Positions 38,060 through 46,613 of a DNA stretch of 64,000 bases are shown one piece after another. Where the stretch lies: contig NZ_MARB01000003.1 in assembly GCF_001715975.1 (NCBI RefSeq), positions 124,001-188,000 of the forward strand, in the 5' to 3' direction. Below the pieces are notes generated by a model. That model saw only the letters and a list, made by a program, of their open reading frames with translations, was not told the DNA's origin and did no database searches. The translations under genes and the position numbers were made by a program. Origin of the DNA: Candidatus Thiodiazotropha endolucinida (GTDB lineage: Bacteria > Pseudomonadota > Gammaproteobacteria > Chromatiales > Chromatiaceae). Position 1 is the stretch's first letter, and each line of letters begins with the position of its first letter.

Positions 38060-38124
38060 GCCTGTTAACAGGCCCTAATTATCCGCAATACCTCATCAAT
38101 TCGGTGCGGCAAGCCGCACCCTAC
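38060..38124. repeat. MITE-end palindrome plus single REP-like hairpin
   Basis: GCCTGTTAACAGGC at 38060-38073, followed by CCTAA, is a 14-bp perfect palindrome matching the MITE tip. GGTGCGGC-AA-GCCGCACC with CTAC (38103-38124) is a single unit of the REP family, five bases beyond the pqqU-like stop codon. Confidence 0.7.
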
Positions 38125-38129
38125 GTGGC

Positions 38130-40193
38130 TTATCCTTCGAAATCGTAACGCAGAGTCAAGCCGGCATAGACATCCCGGTCAGGCGCCGGTTCGAAATAGC
38201 GACCGCCAAAAGCGTTGATGCGCACATTGCCGTTGTATTGCTTATCGAACATATTATTCACACCGACGAAGGGTGAAATTTCCCAGGGTCCGATAAATTT
38301 GCTATAGCCGAGACGCAGATCGGCCACGGTATAGGAATCATTGGTGACGGTATTTGCATTGTTAGCGTAGATCTCATCCACATAGAGGGCGGTGAACTGG
38401 CTGTATATACCGTTGGGATGGGTATAGGTGAAATCGGCGCTGAGTAGATTTTCGGGGACACCGGGGATTACGTTGCCGCTGAAATCGTTGCCGTTGTCAT
38501 CGATGAACTCATCAAACTCAAAGTCAGAATAGGTATAGGCCAGGGTGGCGATCAGATATTCCACCGGCTCGAACACCAACTGAGCCTCCAATCCGTTGCG
38601 TCTCGATTCACCTGCATTCTCATAGAATTCGGTATCATCAATTTCAAAAGGAACCAACTCGTCTGTGACATCCATCGTGAACAGAGCCAGGTCATAACGG
38701 ACCTTGTTCCCCAACACGCCCTTGACGCCGATTTCGTAACTGGTGGCAACCTGTGGATCGAGCTCCTGGTTGAAGCCGGCACCGTCGGGATCACGCAGCT
38801 CGACGGCCGTGGGCGATTCGAAGGAGCGGGAAATATTGGCGTACAGATTAAGTCCGGGCCTGGGTGTGAAGCGCACTCCCAGGGTCGGGCTGAACTTACG
38901 GAAGCTGCGATCGCCGGAGTCGTCGCCATTACTGAGAAAGTTGTCATCCACATCGAAGTCAAGACGGTCGTAACGCCCACCCAACGTGAGTTCCATCTGT
39001 TCGCTGATGCTGTATTCGTTCTGTATGTAGAAGCCGATACTGTCGACCTGTTCGTCCTGATCCTGAATCTTCGTGCCCAGGCTGTCGCCTGCGAGCAGAA
39101 ATCGCTTGCGCTCATCCTCCTGACGGTCCAGATCGATTCCCAGCGTGAGCCGATTGGCGTGTCCCGAGAAGGGAGCGGTATGGGTATACTGTACTCCACC
39201 GCCAAACGCAAAACGATCCAACAGAATGCCATGACCGGTCGCCCCGATAGGCAGACGGTTGGCAAGGTCGCGGGAGACGTAGTAGTTGCGCACGCGCAGC
39301 TCACCACGCTCACCCAGCGGCCTGTCGTAGACAAAACCGAGTCTGGTCTGCTCCAGCTTCTCGCCGGAATCGAGGCTGAGGTTGCGGGTCCATGCCTGGG
39401 TCGGATCCTCGTCGACCAGGGCCTCCGTCAGGCCGCCGGGATCGTCGGCCTGGGGTGAGTCGGTGTAGTTGAGCACGGTGGTGAGGCGGCCACCGCCGGT
39501 GAAATCGAAGCCGAACTTGCTGTTGAGGGCGCTGAGCTCGGTGGCGCTGTGTTCCCGATAGCCGTCATAACTCAGATCAGAGATATTGAGCAGATAGTCG
39601 AAGCGTTCATGCTTGCCGCCAAACTTGAGTTGGTGTTTCTGAAATCCATCTTCGCCAACGGTTGGGCGAAAGGAGATGAAGGGGGTTTCGGGCGGCTCCT
39701 CGGACTCGATCAGCAACGCACCTCCCGAGGCGTTGCCATAGAGGGCGGAGACGGGTCCGCGGATCACCTGCATGTTACCGATTGAACCGCTATCGATACT
39801 GTCCACGTTGGCCTGACCGTCCGGCAGGGTTTCGGGGATACCGTCCACCAATACCTTGATGCCGCGGATACCGAATGCGGAGCGGGCACCGAAGCCGCGG
39901 ATGGAGACACGCAGATCCTGGGCGAAATTGTAGCGGTTCTGCATGAAGATACCCGGCACCTTGGCAAGAGACTCGTCCAGACCCAGCTGCGGCTCGGCAA
40001 ACTGGATCTCCTCCTGCTGCACAATGCCGACAGCTGCCGGCACAGTCTCCAGTGATTTTTCGACCCGCGTAGCGGTGACCGAGATGTCGTCCAGGGCGGT
40101 CGCCCTGCCGGCTTCATCGGCAATGACGACGCTGAATCGGGAGGCAATGAGTATCAATACGGCCGGTACTAGGGTTTGACGAACATCAGGCAT
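38130..40193 (-). CDS. pqqU: PqqU/YncD-like TonB-dependent receptor (PQQ uptake)
   Basis: 687 residues from ATG 40193 (GGAG nine bases ahead); the longer open frame is not needed. Signal peptide ends near IADEA; the TonB box is about DDISVTATR (35-43); then the plug and a 22-strand barrel ending in aromatic LRYDFEG. From memory the plug is strikingly close to E. coli YncD, renamed PqqU because it imports pyrroloquinoline quinone: LDESLAKVPGIFMQNRYNFAQDL, SIRGFGARSAFGIRGIK, VDGIPETLPDGQ and RGPVSALYGNASGG, plus the C-terminal GRYFEPAPDRD. It is divergent from MoxY-like kinase 2, with a 108-base shared regulatory region. Substrate is by homology and could differ. Confidence 0.82.
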   Translation of the reverse strand: MPDVRQTLVPAVLILIASRFSVVIADEAGRATALDDISVTATRVEKSLETVPAAVGIVQQEEIQFAEPQLGLDESLAKVPGIFMQNRYNFAQDLRVSIRGFGARSAFGIRGIKVLVDGIPETLPDGQANVDSIDSGSIGNMQVIRGPVSALYGNASGGALLIESEEPPETPFISFRPTVGEDGFQKHQLKFGGKHERFDYLLNISDLSYDGYREHSATELSALNSKFGFDFTGGGRLTTVLNYTDSPQADDPGGLTEALVDEDPTQAWTRNLSLDSGEKLEQTRLGFVYDRPLGERGELRVRNYYVSRDLANRLPIGATGHGILLDRFAFGGGVQYTHTAPFSGHANRLTLGIDLDRQEDERKRFLLAGDSLGTKIQDQDEQVDSIGFYIQNEYSISEQMELTLGGRYDRLDFDVDDNFLSNGDDSGDRSFRKFSPTLGVRFTPRPGLNLYANISRSFESPTAVELRDPDGAGFNQELDPQVATSYEIGVKGVLGNKVRYDLALFTMDVTDELVPFEIDDTEFYENAGESRRNGLEAQLVFEPVEYLIATLAYTYSDFEFDEFIDDNGNDFSGNVIPGVPENLLSADFTYTHPNGIYSQFTALYVDEIYANNANTVTNDSYTVADLRLGYSKFIGPWEISPFVGVNNMFDKQYNGNVRINAFGGRYFEPAPDRDVYAGLTLRYDFEG

Positions 40194-40264
40194 CGTGATT
40201 GACTCCGATAGAATGGACGGTTTGTATATCCTTATAAATAATCCAGTTGTCTTAGAGCTGCCAA

Positions 40265-40279
40265 GGGATATTTTCCCGA
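40265..40279. promoter_or_regulatory. GGGATATTTTCCCGA dyad, candidate operator of pqqU and sensor kinase 2
   Basis: In the 108-base divergent region between the pqqU-like gene and kinase 2. It matches 13 of 15 positions of 42515-42529, upstream of the second TonB receptor. Arms GGGA/TCCC are inverted. I infer a shared binding site, perhaps of the NarL-type regulators encoded here. Confidence 0.5.
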
Positions 40280-40301
40280 CAACTACCGGCCGGGGGTTCC
40301 C

Positions 40302-41630
40302 ATGACCCTGACACATCGACTGATACTGCTGGTGATCGCAATCGTCATGAGCATGCTCGCCAGTGGCGCCTACTATGCGATTGACGCCACGCGCGACAAT
40401 ATCTCAGACGAGATCAAGTCGAGTGCCCGCCTGACCATGCAACTGCTGACCGCAGCCCTGATCAGCGGCACCGCCGAGAACCAACCGGCGGAGCAGCAGA
40501 TCCTGATCAGCCATCTTCAGCGACTGAACGATATCCGCCACCTCAACATCGCAGTGGTACGTGGAGACGGCACGATCATCTATCCCTTCAGCGAACGCCA
40601 ACAGGCACGCCAACTGAGTGTGCCCGGATGGTACATCGATCTGGTGAAACCGCCGCCGGCGGAGTATCGCAAGCGAATCGCCAGCCCGCTGATCGGTACC
40701 AGCGAGATCGTTATCCTGGCCGATCCCACCGATGAGATCCAAGATGCATGGCGGGAAGCACGCTCGATCGTGCTGCTCATCGTCTCCTTCACCTTCCTCT
40801 GCATCATTCTGATGGCCATCATCATCCGCCGCTCGCTGCAGCCGGTAAACGAGATCAGCACCGGCCTTGGAATCATTCAGTCGGGGGACTATGCCGCCCG
40901 TCTGCCCCATTTCAACCTGCCCGAACTCAATCGCCTGTCTCAGCAATTCAACCACATGGCGCAGGTGCTGGATGAACAGCAGAGGGAAAACCGGCAGCTG
41001 AACAAGCGGCTGCTGTCGGTACAGGAGTCGGAGCGTCGCCACCTGTCCCGGGAACTGCACGACGAACTGGGACAATCCATCAGCGCCATCAAGGCGATGG
41101 CGGTGACCCTCAAGCTGCAAACCGACGGAGAACCGGAGAGTGCCGATGCCATCATCGGTGTCTGTAACCATATGTATGGCGTGGTACGGGACATGATGAA
41201 CCGCCTGCGGCCGGTAGCCCTGGAGGAGCTGGGGATGGTAACGGCAATCGAGCGGTTGGTGGACGGCTGGAACGACCGCCAAGAGGAGTGTTTCTGCGCC
41301 CTCACAATCAACAGCAACTTCGATGGGGTAGACGAGGATACGGCGATCACACTCTATCGCATCGTGCAGGAGGCACTGACCAATGTGGCCAAGCATGCCG
41401 CCGCGGAAAAGGCCGAGATCCGACTCGAACGGGATGCAAACGGTTTGATTGCATTGTCTATACGGGACGATGGTGATGGCTTCGACCAAAGCAGCAGACA
41501 TAAGGGCATGGGATTGCTGGGTATGCGTGAGCGGGTCGAGGCGTTGAATGGGAAAATCTCCCTTGCCAGTGAGCCTGATCAGGGTGTATCAATTGATATC
41601 CATCTACCCTTCACCCAGAAGACCGACTGA
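40302..41630 (+). CDS. MoxY-like sensor histidine kinase 2 (HisKA_3)
   Basis: 442 residues. TM1 ~5-25, a periplasmic LapD/MoxY-type domain (~28-150), TM2 ~155-175, HAMP (~177-230), HisKA_3 with His253 in SRELHDELGQSISAIKAM, and HATPase_c with RIVQEALTNVAKHAAA and RDDGDGFDQ. It is the paralogue of 35625-36965 with the same layout. It lies directly divergent from the pqqU-like receptor and 15 bases ahead of its own regulator. It probably senses something in the periplasm connected with that uptake, for example PQQ status; that is inference. Confidence 0.92.
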   Translation: MTLTHRLILLVIAIVMSMLASGAYYAIDATRDNISDEIKSSARLTMQLLTAALISGTAENQPAEQQILISHLQRLNDIRHLNIAVVRGDGTIIYPFSERQQARQLSVPGWYIDLVKPPPAEYRKRIASPLIGTSEIVILADPTDEIQDAWREARSIVLLIVSFTFLCIILMAIIIRRSLQPVNEISTGLGIIQSGDYAARLPHFNLPELNRLSQQFNHMAQVLDEQQRENRQLNKRLLSVQESERRHLSRELHDELGQSISAIKAMAVTLKLQTDGEPESADAIIGVCNHMYGVVRDMMNRLRPVALEELGMVTAIERLVDGWNDRQEECFCALTINSNFDGVDEDTAITLYRIVQEALTNVAKHAAAEKAEIRLERDANGLIALSIRDDGDGFDQSSRHKGMGLLGMRERVEALNGKISLASEPDQGVSIDIHLPFTQKTD

Positions 41631-41645
41631 CAGAGGCAATTGCAG

Positions 41646-42293
41646 ATGAATCCAATCCGGGTACTGTTGGTCGACGACCATGCGGTGGTACGGGCAGGCT
41701 ACCGCACCCTGCTCGACGGCATACCTGACATCAAGGTCGTCGCCGAAGCGGAGCGGGGTGAAGAAGCCTGTCAGCGTTTCGCCGAGCTACTTCCGAATGT
41801 CGTGGTGATGGATCTATCGCTACCCGGCATCGGCGGTCTTGAAGCGACCCGCCGTATCATCGCCCGTGACAGCGAAGCGGCCATACTGGTATTCAGCATG
41901 CACGACGACACAGCCTTTGTGGAAAAGGCGCTGGCCGCTGGTGCAAGGGGTTATATCACCAAGAACAGCGCCGCCGAGATCATGGTCGATGCAATTCGCG
42001 CGGTGGCCTCGGGCCAGGCCTTCATCGATCATGAACTGGCACAGAATCTGGCCCTGCGCCGGGCTGGCGGAGGCGGGGAGATATTCGATTGCCTGACCAC
42101 CCGTGAATTCCAGATTTTCAACCTCCTGGCCCACGGTAAGACACCGTCAGAGACCGCCAGCGAACTGGCGTTGAGTTATAAGACCGTGGCCAACTACACC
42201 ACCCAGATCAAGCTCAAACTCAATGTAAAGACCTCCACAGAACTGGTACACCTTGCCATTCGGCATGGGATCATCGACCCGGTCAGCGAATAG
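41646..42293 (+). CDS. NarL/MoxX-like response regulator 2
   Basis: 215 residues from ATG 41646 (GAGG nine bases ahead; a TTG at 41640 is less likely). The receiver has VLLVDDHAVVRAG and phospho-Asp in VVVMDLSLPGIGG; the C-terminal LuxR HTH is LTTREFQIFNLLAHGKTPSETA with helix SYKTVANYTTQIKLKL. Partner of the kinase just upstream. MoxX, PedR2 and ErbR/AgmR-type LuxR-family regulators control PQQ-alcohol dehydrogenase genes in other bacteria, which suits a PQQ theme. Confidence 0.94.
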   Translation: MNPIRVLLVDDHAVVRAGYRTLLDGIPDIKVVAEAERGEEACQRFAELLPNVVVMDLSLPGIGGLEATRRIIARDSEAAILVFSMHDDTAFVEKALAAGARGYITKNSAAEIMVDAIRAVASGQAFIDHELAQNLALRRAGGGGEIFDCLTTREFQIFNLLAHGKTPSETASELALSYKTVANYTTQIKLKLNVKTSTELVHLAIRHGIIDPVSE

Positions 42294-42304
42294 TTTCGAT
42301 TGCT

Positions 42305-42422
42305 CCGCAAATGAACGCAAATCTTACTTTTTACGTGTAGGGTGCGGCTCGCCGCAGCGTAAACCTAAGTACGCTCGCACCATGTCCATGCCAGCGTTTT
42401 GGTGCGGCAAGCCGCACCCTAC
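42305..42422. repeat. CCGCAAATGAACGC fragment and REP-like hairpin pair, copy 4
   Basis: A 21-base fragment of the 7827-type repeat (42305-42325) is followed by REP palindromes at 42337-42358 (one arm imperfect) and 42401-42422. This fills the first part of the 322-base gap after regulator 2. Confidence 0.8.
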
Positions 42423-42472
42423 ATCTGTCCAAATACAGATCCAATGCGTGAACTTGCTGACAATGTTTAACG

Positions 42473-42488
42473 GTGTCACGTGTGACAC
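42473..42488. promoter_or_regulatory. GTGTCAC-GT-GTGACAC dyad upstream of the acidic TonB receptor
   Basis: Perfect 7-bp inverted arms 128 bases before the receptor ATG. A TTCTTTTTTGG stretch follows before the next dyad. Could be an operator for a dimeric regulator; no known consensus is claimed. Confidence 0.5.
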
Positions 42489-42514
42489 TGTTCAAATTTG
42501 TTCTTTTTTGGTAC

Positions 42515-42529
42515 GGGAAAATTTCCCGA
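42515..42529. promoter_or_regulatory. GGGAAAATTTCCCGA dyad, second copy of shared candidate operator
   Basis: Nearly perfect palindrome (CGGGAAA-A-TTTCCCG) 87 bases before the receptor ATG, matching the site at 40265-40279. A further partial TCCCGAGAA follows at ~42532. A regulator binding both would join the two receptor genes in one regulon. Confidence 0.5.
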
Positions 42530-42615
42530 AATCCCGAGAAAAGCTCCTCTTCAACTCAAGGCCTGAAGGGCATATAAATTCTCTCAAAGCAATCGACAAA
42601 AAGTGAGAAAAGACC

Positions 42616-44943
42616 ATGTACGCCGTTCTGCTTCGACAGGCAAACCACAAGAGGTTGCTGTTCACCGCCTCCCTCGTCCTGACGGGCTCCGGGACAGGGT
42701 GGGCGGATGAACGCTTACCATCGATCGATGTCATCAGCACCACCCCGCTGCACGGGGTCGAGATCGAACGCACCCGTCTGCCGATGCATACCGAGATCGC
42801 CACCGATGAAGAGATAGAACGGCAGCAGAGTCTCGATCTCTCGGAGTTTCTCAACCAGCGGTTCGGTAGTGTCTTTCTCAACGAGGCGCAGAACAATCCC
42901 CTGCAGCCGGACCTGCTTTATCGGGGTTTCGTCGCCTCTCCCCTGATCGGACTGCCCCAGGGCATGTCGGTCTACATGGACGGGGTGCGGATCAATGAGC
43001 CTTTCGGTGATACCGTCAACTGGTCGGTGATTCCCGAGTCCGCCATTGCGGGAGTCAACCTGATGGCGGGCTCCAACCCCCTGTTCGGACTCAACACCCT
43101 TGGCGGTGCCCTTTCGGTGCAGACCAAGAACGGCTTCACCCACCCAGGCGCCGAGGTTGAGGTATCGGGCGGTTCCTTCGACCGCTACACGGCCCAGGCC
43201 AGCATCGGCGGCAACCGGGATAACCTGGGTTACTTCTTCACCGGCAACTACTTCGACGAGGATGGCTGGCGCGACTACTCCCCATCGGAGTCGAAACAGC
43301 TGTTCGGCAGCCTGGCCTGGCAGGGTGAAACAGGTTCTCTCGACCTAAGCCTGAGCCTCAGTGACAGCGAACTGATCGGTAACGGAGCCTTACCTGAGGA
43401 CCTGCTGGAGGAGGATCGGGAGGCGATCTTCACCCGCCCAGACATCACTGAACAGGAGGCGACACTCCTGCGCCTTGGCGGTCAGCGTGAGCTGGGTGAC
43501 GAGATCGTCCTGGAGGGTGCGATCTATTTCCGCAACAGCCAGATCGACACCCTCAACGGCGATGACTCCGACTTTGAAGAGTGCGAAGAGGAGGAGAACG
43601 AAGGCTTTATCTGCGAAGAAGAGGAGGGGGGAGAGGAAGGAGAAGAGGAAGAGGAAGAAGTTGTTTTAGACCGGAACGGCAATCCCATCGTTGCGGATGA
43701 CGATGTGGAGGGTGGTACCGTGAACCGCTCGAAGAGCGATCAGGATACCTTTGGCTTGAGTCTGCAGACAGCCTTTTTGCAACCCCTCGGCGGTCGCGAC
43801 AACCAACTCATCATTGGCGTGGCGGCGGATCGCAGCGAGGTGGATTTTTCTTCCGATACCGAGCTCGCCAGCCTCGATGAGAGCCGTCAGGCAATCGGTA
43901 GCGGTATCTTCGTCGAGGAGAGTTTCACCGAGGTGGAGACCGAGACCAAAAACCTCTCCTTCTATTTCACCGACACCTGGTCTGTCAGCGAACAGCTGGC
44001 ACTGACTCTCTCCGGTCGTTGGAACAAGACAGAGATCGAGCTGCGTGACCAGTTGGGCACAGCACTCAACGGCGACCACAGCTTCACCCGCTTCAACCCG
44101 GCCCTGGGCCTGGCCTACGACATCAACCAGGGAGTCAATTTCTATGCCGGCTACAGCGAATCGAATCGTGCCCCCACCGCCATGGAACTGACCTGCGCCG
44201 ATCCTGAGGATCCCTGCCGGTTACCCAACGCCTTCCTCTCCGATCCGCCCCTGGAGCAGGTGGTGGCAAAGACATGGGAGGCCGGTCTGAGGGGGTCTAT
44301 GCCTGGGTTGAGTTGGCACGTAGGACTGTTCCAGACCACCAACGATGATGACATACTTTTCATCAGCGCCGGCGCCCTGACCAACGAGGGCTTCTTCGAC
44401 AACGTGGGTGAAACCCGACGCCAGGGCCTTGAACTAACCCTCAACGGCAGCCTGGCCGACAATCGCCTCGACTGGTTTCTCAGTTACACCCGTCTCAAGG
44501 CCAGCTTCGAGGAGAATCTGAGCATCGCCAGTCCCAACAATCCCTTCGCGGTCGAAGGCGAAATCGCAGTGAGCTCCGGAGACCGACTTCCCGGGCTGCC
44601 AGAGAACCTGCTCAAGGCGGGAGCGACCTACCGGGTGACTTCGAACTTCTCCCTTGGCGCCGATCTCCAATACAGTTCCGATATCGTGTTACGTGGCGAT
44701 GAGGCCAACCTCGATGATGAGATCGACGGCTACACCCTGATCAACCTGCGGGGTGAATACCAGGCCACTGACAACCTCAAGCTGTTCGCCAAGGTGGACA
44801 ACCTGTTCGACAAGGAATACGAAACCTTCGGCCTCTATGGCGAGGCCGACGAGGTACTGGGCGACGACTATGAAAATCCCCGATTCCTCTCACCCGGTTC
44901 GCCAAGGGCGGTCTGGGCAGGGGTCAGATACAAGTTTTATTGA
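42616..44943 (+). CDS. TonB-dependent receptor with extreme acidic, Cys-containing loop
   Basis: 775 residues. Signal peptide ends GTGWADE (~30), TonB box about IDVISTTPL (37-45), plug with GFVASPLIGLPQGMSVYMDGVRINEPFGD and GSNPLFGLNTLGGALSVQTKNG, then a barrel ending in aromatic VRYKFY. Residues ~315-363 form a strongly acidic insertion, with about 25 Glu/Asp in 35 residues and two cysteines (323 and 333) in CEEEE contexts, then an LDRNGNPIVADDD stretch. It lies in a strand-connecting loop that could face outside and gather cations. I do not recognise the exact ligand. The exbB-exbD-tonB genes follow after 151 bases. Confidence 0.88.
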   Translation: MYAVLLRQANHKRLLFTASLVLTGSGTGWADERLPSIDVISTTPLHGVEIERTRLPMHTEIATDEEIERQQSLDLSEFLNQRFGSVFLNEAQNNPLQPDLLYRGFVASPLIGLPQGMSVYMDGVRINEPFGDTVNWSVIPESAIAGVNLMAGSNPLFGLNTLGGALSVQTKNGFTHPGAEVEVSGGSFDRYTAQASIGGNRDNLGYFFTGNYFDEDGWRDYSPSESKQLFGSLAWQGETGSLDLSLSLSDSELIGNGALPEDLLEEDREAIFTRPDITEQEATLLRLGGQRELGDEIVLEGAIYFRNSQIDTLNGDDSDFEECEEEENEGFICEEEEGGEEGEEEEEEVVLDRNGNPIVADDDVEGGTVNRSKSDQDTFGLSLQTAFLQPLGGRDNQLIIGVAADRSEVDFSSDTELASLDESRQAIGSGIFVEESFTEVETETKNLSFYFTDTWSVSEQLALTLSGRWNKTEIELRDQLGTALNGDHSFTRFNPALGLAYDINQGVNFYAGYSESNRAPTAMELTCADPEDPCRLPNAFLSDPPLEQVVAKTWEAGLRGSMPGLSWHVGLFQTTNDDDILFISAGALTNEGFFDNVGETRRQGLELTLNGSLADNRLDWFLSYTRLKASFEENLSIASPNNPFAVEGEIAVSSGDRLPGLPENLLKAGATYRVTSNFSLGADLQYSSDIVLRGDEANLDDEIDGYTLINLRGEYQATDNLKLFAKVDNLFDKEYETFGLYGEADEVLGDDYENPRFLSPGSPRAVWAGVRYKFY

Positions 44944-45094
44944 AGGATCTGCGCTTTGCTTAGTGAATAGAACTTTTTATCCTCGGTGTGGGCCGGCTGA
45001 TCGTTTTGGGTGAGTGGACCTAAGGGTCTACATCAGGCATCATCCGAGCGTGATCCCGGCCCTTGTTTTTTCCCGGGCTCGAGCCGGAGGCTGC

Positions 45095-45520
45095 GTGGAG
45101 TTCCTAAAACAATATCTCGATATTTTTGTCTTTGGTCTGCTCGGCCTGATGAGCTTCGTCATGGTCTGGTTCGTCATCGAACGCTACCTCTTCTTCGCCC
45201 GAATCAGTCTCGCCGACTATGACCACCCTGACACCCTCAATATTGCGCTTACCGCGCACCTGACGACCATTGCCTCCATCGGTGCCAATGCACCCTACAT
45301 CGGCCTGCTCGGCACGGTACTGGGGATATTGATCACCTTCTACGACCTGGGTCAGGGCGGCAATATCGAACCGGCGACGATCATGCTCGGACTGGCCCTG
45401 GCATTGAAGGCTACCGCCATGGGGCTGGTGGTGGCGATTCCGGCGATCCTCTTCTACAACGCCCTGCTGCGCAAGGTCGACGTCATCACTGAACGTTGGA
45501 AGCGTTTACAACGATCATGA
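45095..45520 (+). CDS. exbB: ExbB-type TonB energiser subunit
   Basis: 141 residues from a GTG at 45095 with GGAGG ahead; the open frame from 45014 is not needed, since EFLKQYLDIFVFGLLGLMSF is the family's N-terminus. Three transmembrane helices and the MotA/TolQ/ExbB core (GANAPYIGLLGTVLGILITF and ALKATAMGLVVAIPAILFYN) form the proton channel with ExbD. First gene of a tight set in which each gene overlaps the next by four bases. Confidence 0.92.
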   Translation: MEFLKQYLDIFVFGLLGLMSFVMVWFVIERYLFFARISLADYDHPDTLNIALTAHLTTIASIGANAPYIGLLGTVLGILITFYDLGQGGNIEPATIMLGLALALKATAMGLVVAIPAILFYNALLRKVDVITERWKRLQRS

Positions 45521-45894
45521 AACGCATCGACACTGTCAACGTCATCCCATTCATCGACATCATGCTGGTGTTACTGGCGATTGTGTTGACCACCGCGACC
45601 TTTATCTACCAGGGCAAAATCACCCTCGACCTGCCCGAGGCTGATCACGCGGAAACGCTCAGTGATCCAGAGGGCGTGGAGATCGCCATCGACGCCGGGG
45701 AACAGATCTACTTCAATCAAACTGCCGTAGACAAGGAAACGCTCGGGGAGCGGCTAGGTACGCTCTATGAAAATACCCCGATCATCCTTTATGTGGACAA
45801 ATCGGTACGCTTCGAGCACTTCGTGACTGTCATCGATCTGCTCAAGGCGAACAATCTGGAGACGCTCTCTATCGTTGCGCGCGGCGATCGATGA
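45517..45894 (+). CDS. exbD: ExbD-type biopolymer transport protein
   Basis: 125 residues from ATG 45517 overlapping the exbB stop (ATGA). One N-terminal helix with the essential membrane Asp in NVIPFIDIMLVLLAIVLTT, then a periplasmic domain (PIILYVDKSVRFEHFVTVIDLLK). Works with ExbB to couple the proton gradient to TonB. Confidence 0.94.
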   Translation: MKRIDTVNVIPFIDIMLVLLAIVLTTATFIYQGKITLDLPEADHAETLSDPEGVEIAIDAGEQIYFNQTAVDKETLGERLGTLYENTPIILYVDKSVRFEHFVTVIDLLKANNLETLSIVARGDR

Positions 45895-46613
45895 GTACCC
45901 ATACACCGGCATTCCTCATCTCCGCCCTGATCCATCTGGGATTGTTGACCCTGGTATTGACCGGTGTCGCCCAGCTACCCAGCGATAGCGCCGCGGAAAC
46001 CCGGCTGGCAGTGCGCCTGGAGATGTTTCAACCACCCCCTCCTCCACCCGAACCCGAGGCCGAACCTGAACCGGAGCCTATCCAGGAACCAGAGCCCGTT
46101 GTGGAGCTAGAACCGGAGCCCGAACCGGAGCCTGAAGTGGTCGAGCCACCACCGCCGCCGCCAAAACCCAAGCCAGTACCGAAACCCAAGCCAGTACCGA
46201 AACCCAAGCCCATGCCTGAACCTAAGCCCAGGCCCAAACCACCGCCAGTGGAGCAACCCATTGAACCGCTAAAGCAGACACCGCTACCGGTCGCACCTGC
46301 CGTCGATATGGGCCTGATCCGGCGCCTCGAGGAGGAGTACAAGGCCGCACTGCGCAAGGCGATCGAAAACAACAAAGGTTATCCCCGCCGGGCCGTGCGC
46401 CTGCGTCAGGAGGGTGAGGTGTTGGTGGGTTTTACCGTCCGCCGGGACGGTGTCATCGGGGCCCTGCGAATCGTCGAGAGTTCAGGCAGCAAATTGCTGG
46501 ATACGGCCGCTCGTCGAGCGGTTGAGAAGATCAGCGGCAGATTGCCCTTTCCCGAGGAGTTTAAACGTGATCAATGGGAGTTCACCATTCCCATCAACTA
46601 TGGACTCCGTTGA
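45891..46613 (+). CDS. tonB: TonB energy transducer
   Basis: 240 residues, ATG overlapping the exbD stop. An N-terminal membrane anchor (~8-28) is followed by a long Pro-Glu then Pro-Lys repeat spacer (~45-125, with EPEPEP and KPKPVPKP units) and a C-terminal TonB domain: YPRRAVRLRQEGEVLVGFTVRRDG and a final INYGL strand. It should span the periplasm to contact the TonB boxes of the two receptors encoded nearby. Confidence 0.95.
   Translation: MSTHTPAFLISALIHLGLLTLVLTGVAQLPSDSAAETRLAVRLEMFQPPPPPPEPEAEPEPEPIQEPEPVVELEPEPEPEPEVVEPPPPPPKPKPVPKPKPVPKPKPMPEPKPRPKPPPVEQPIEPLKQTPLPVAPAVDMGLIRRLEEEYKAALRKAIENNKGYPRRAVRLRQEGEVLVGFTVRRDGVIGALRIVESSGSKLLDTAARRAVEKISGRLPFPEEFKRDQWEFTIPINYGLR

Noticed and set aside
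46028-46375. Gly/Ser-rich ORF on the minus strand inside tonB
   Set aside because: Complement of the Pro-rich repeat of TonB; typical shadow frame.
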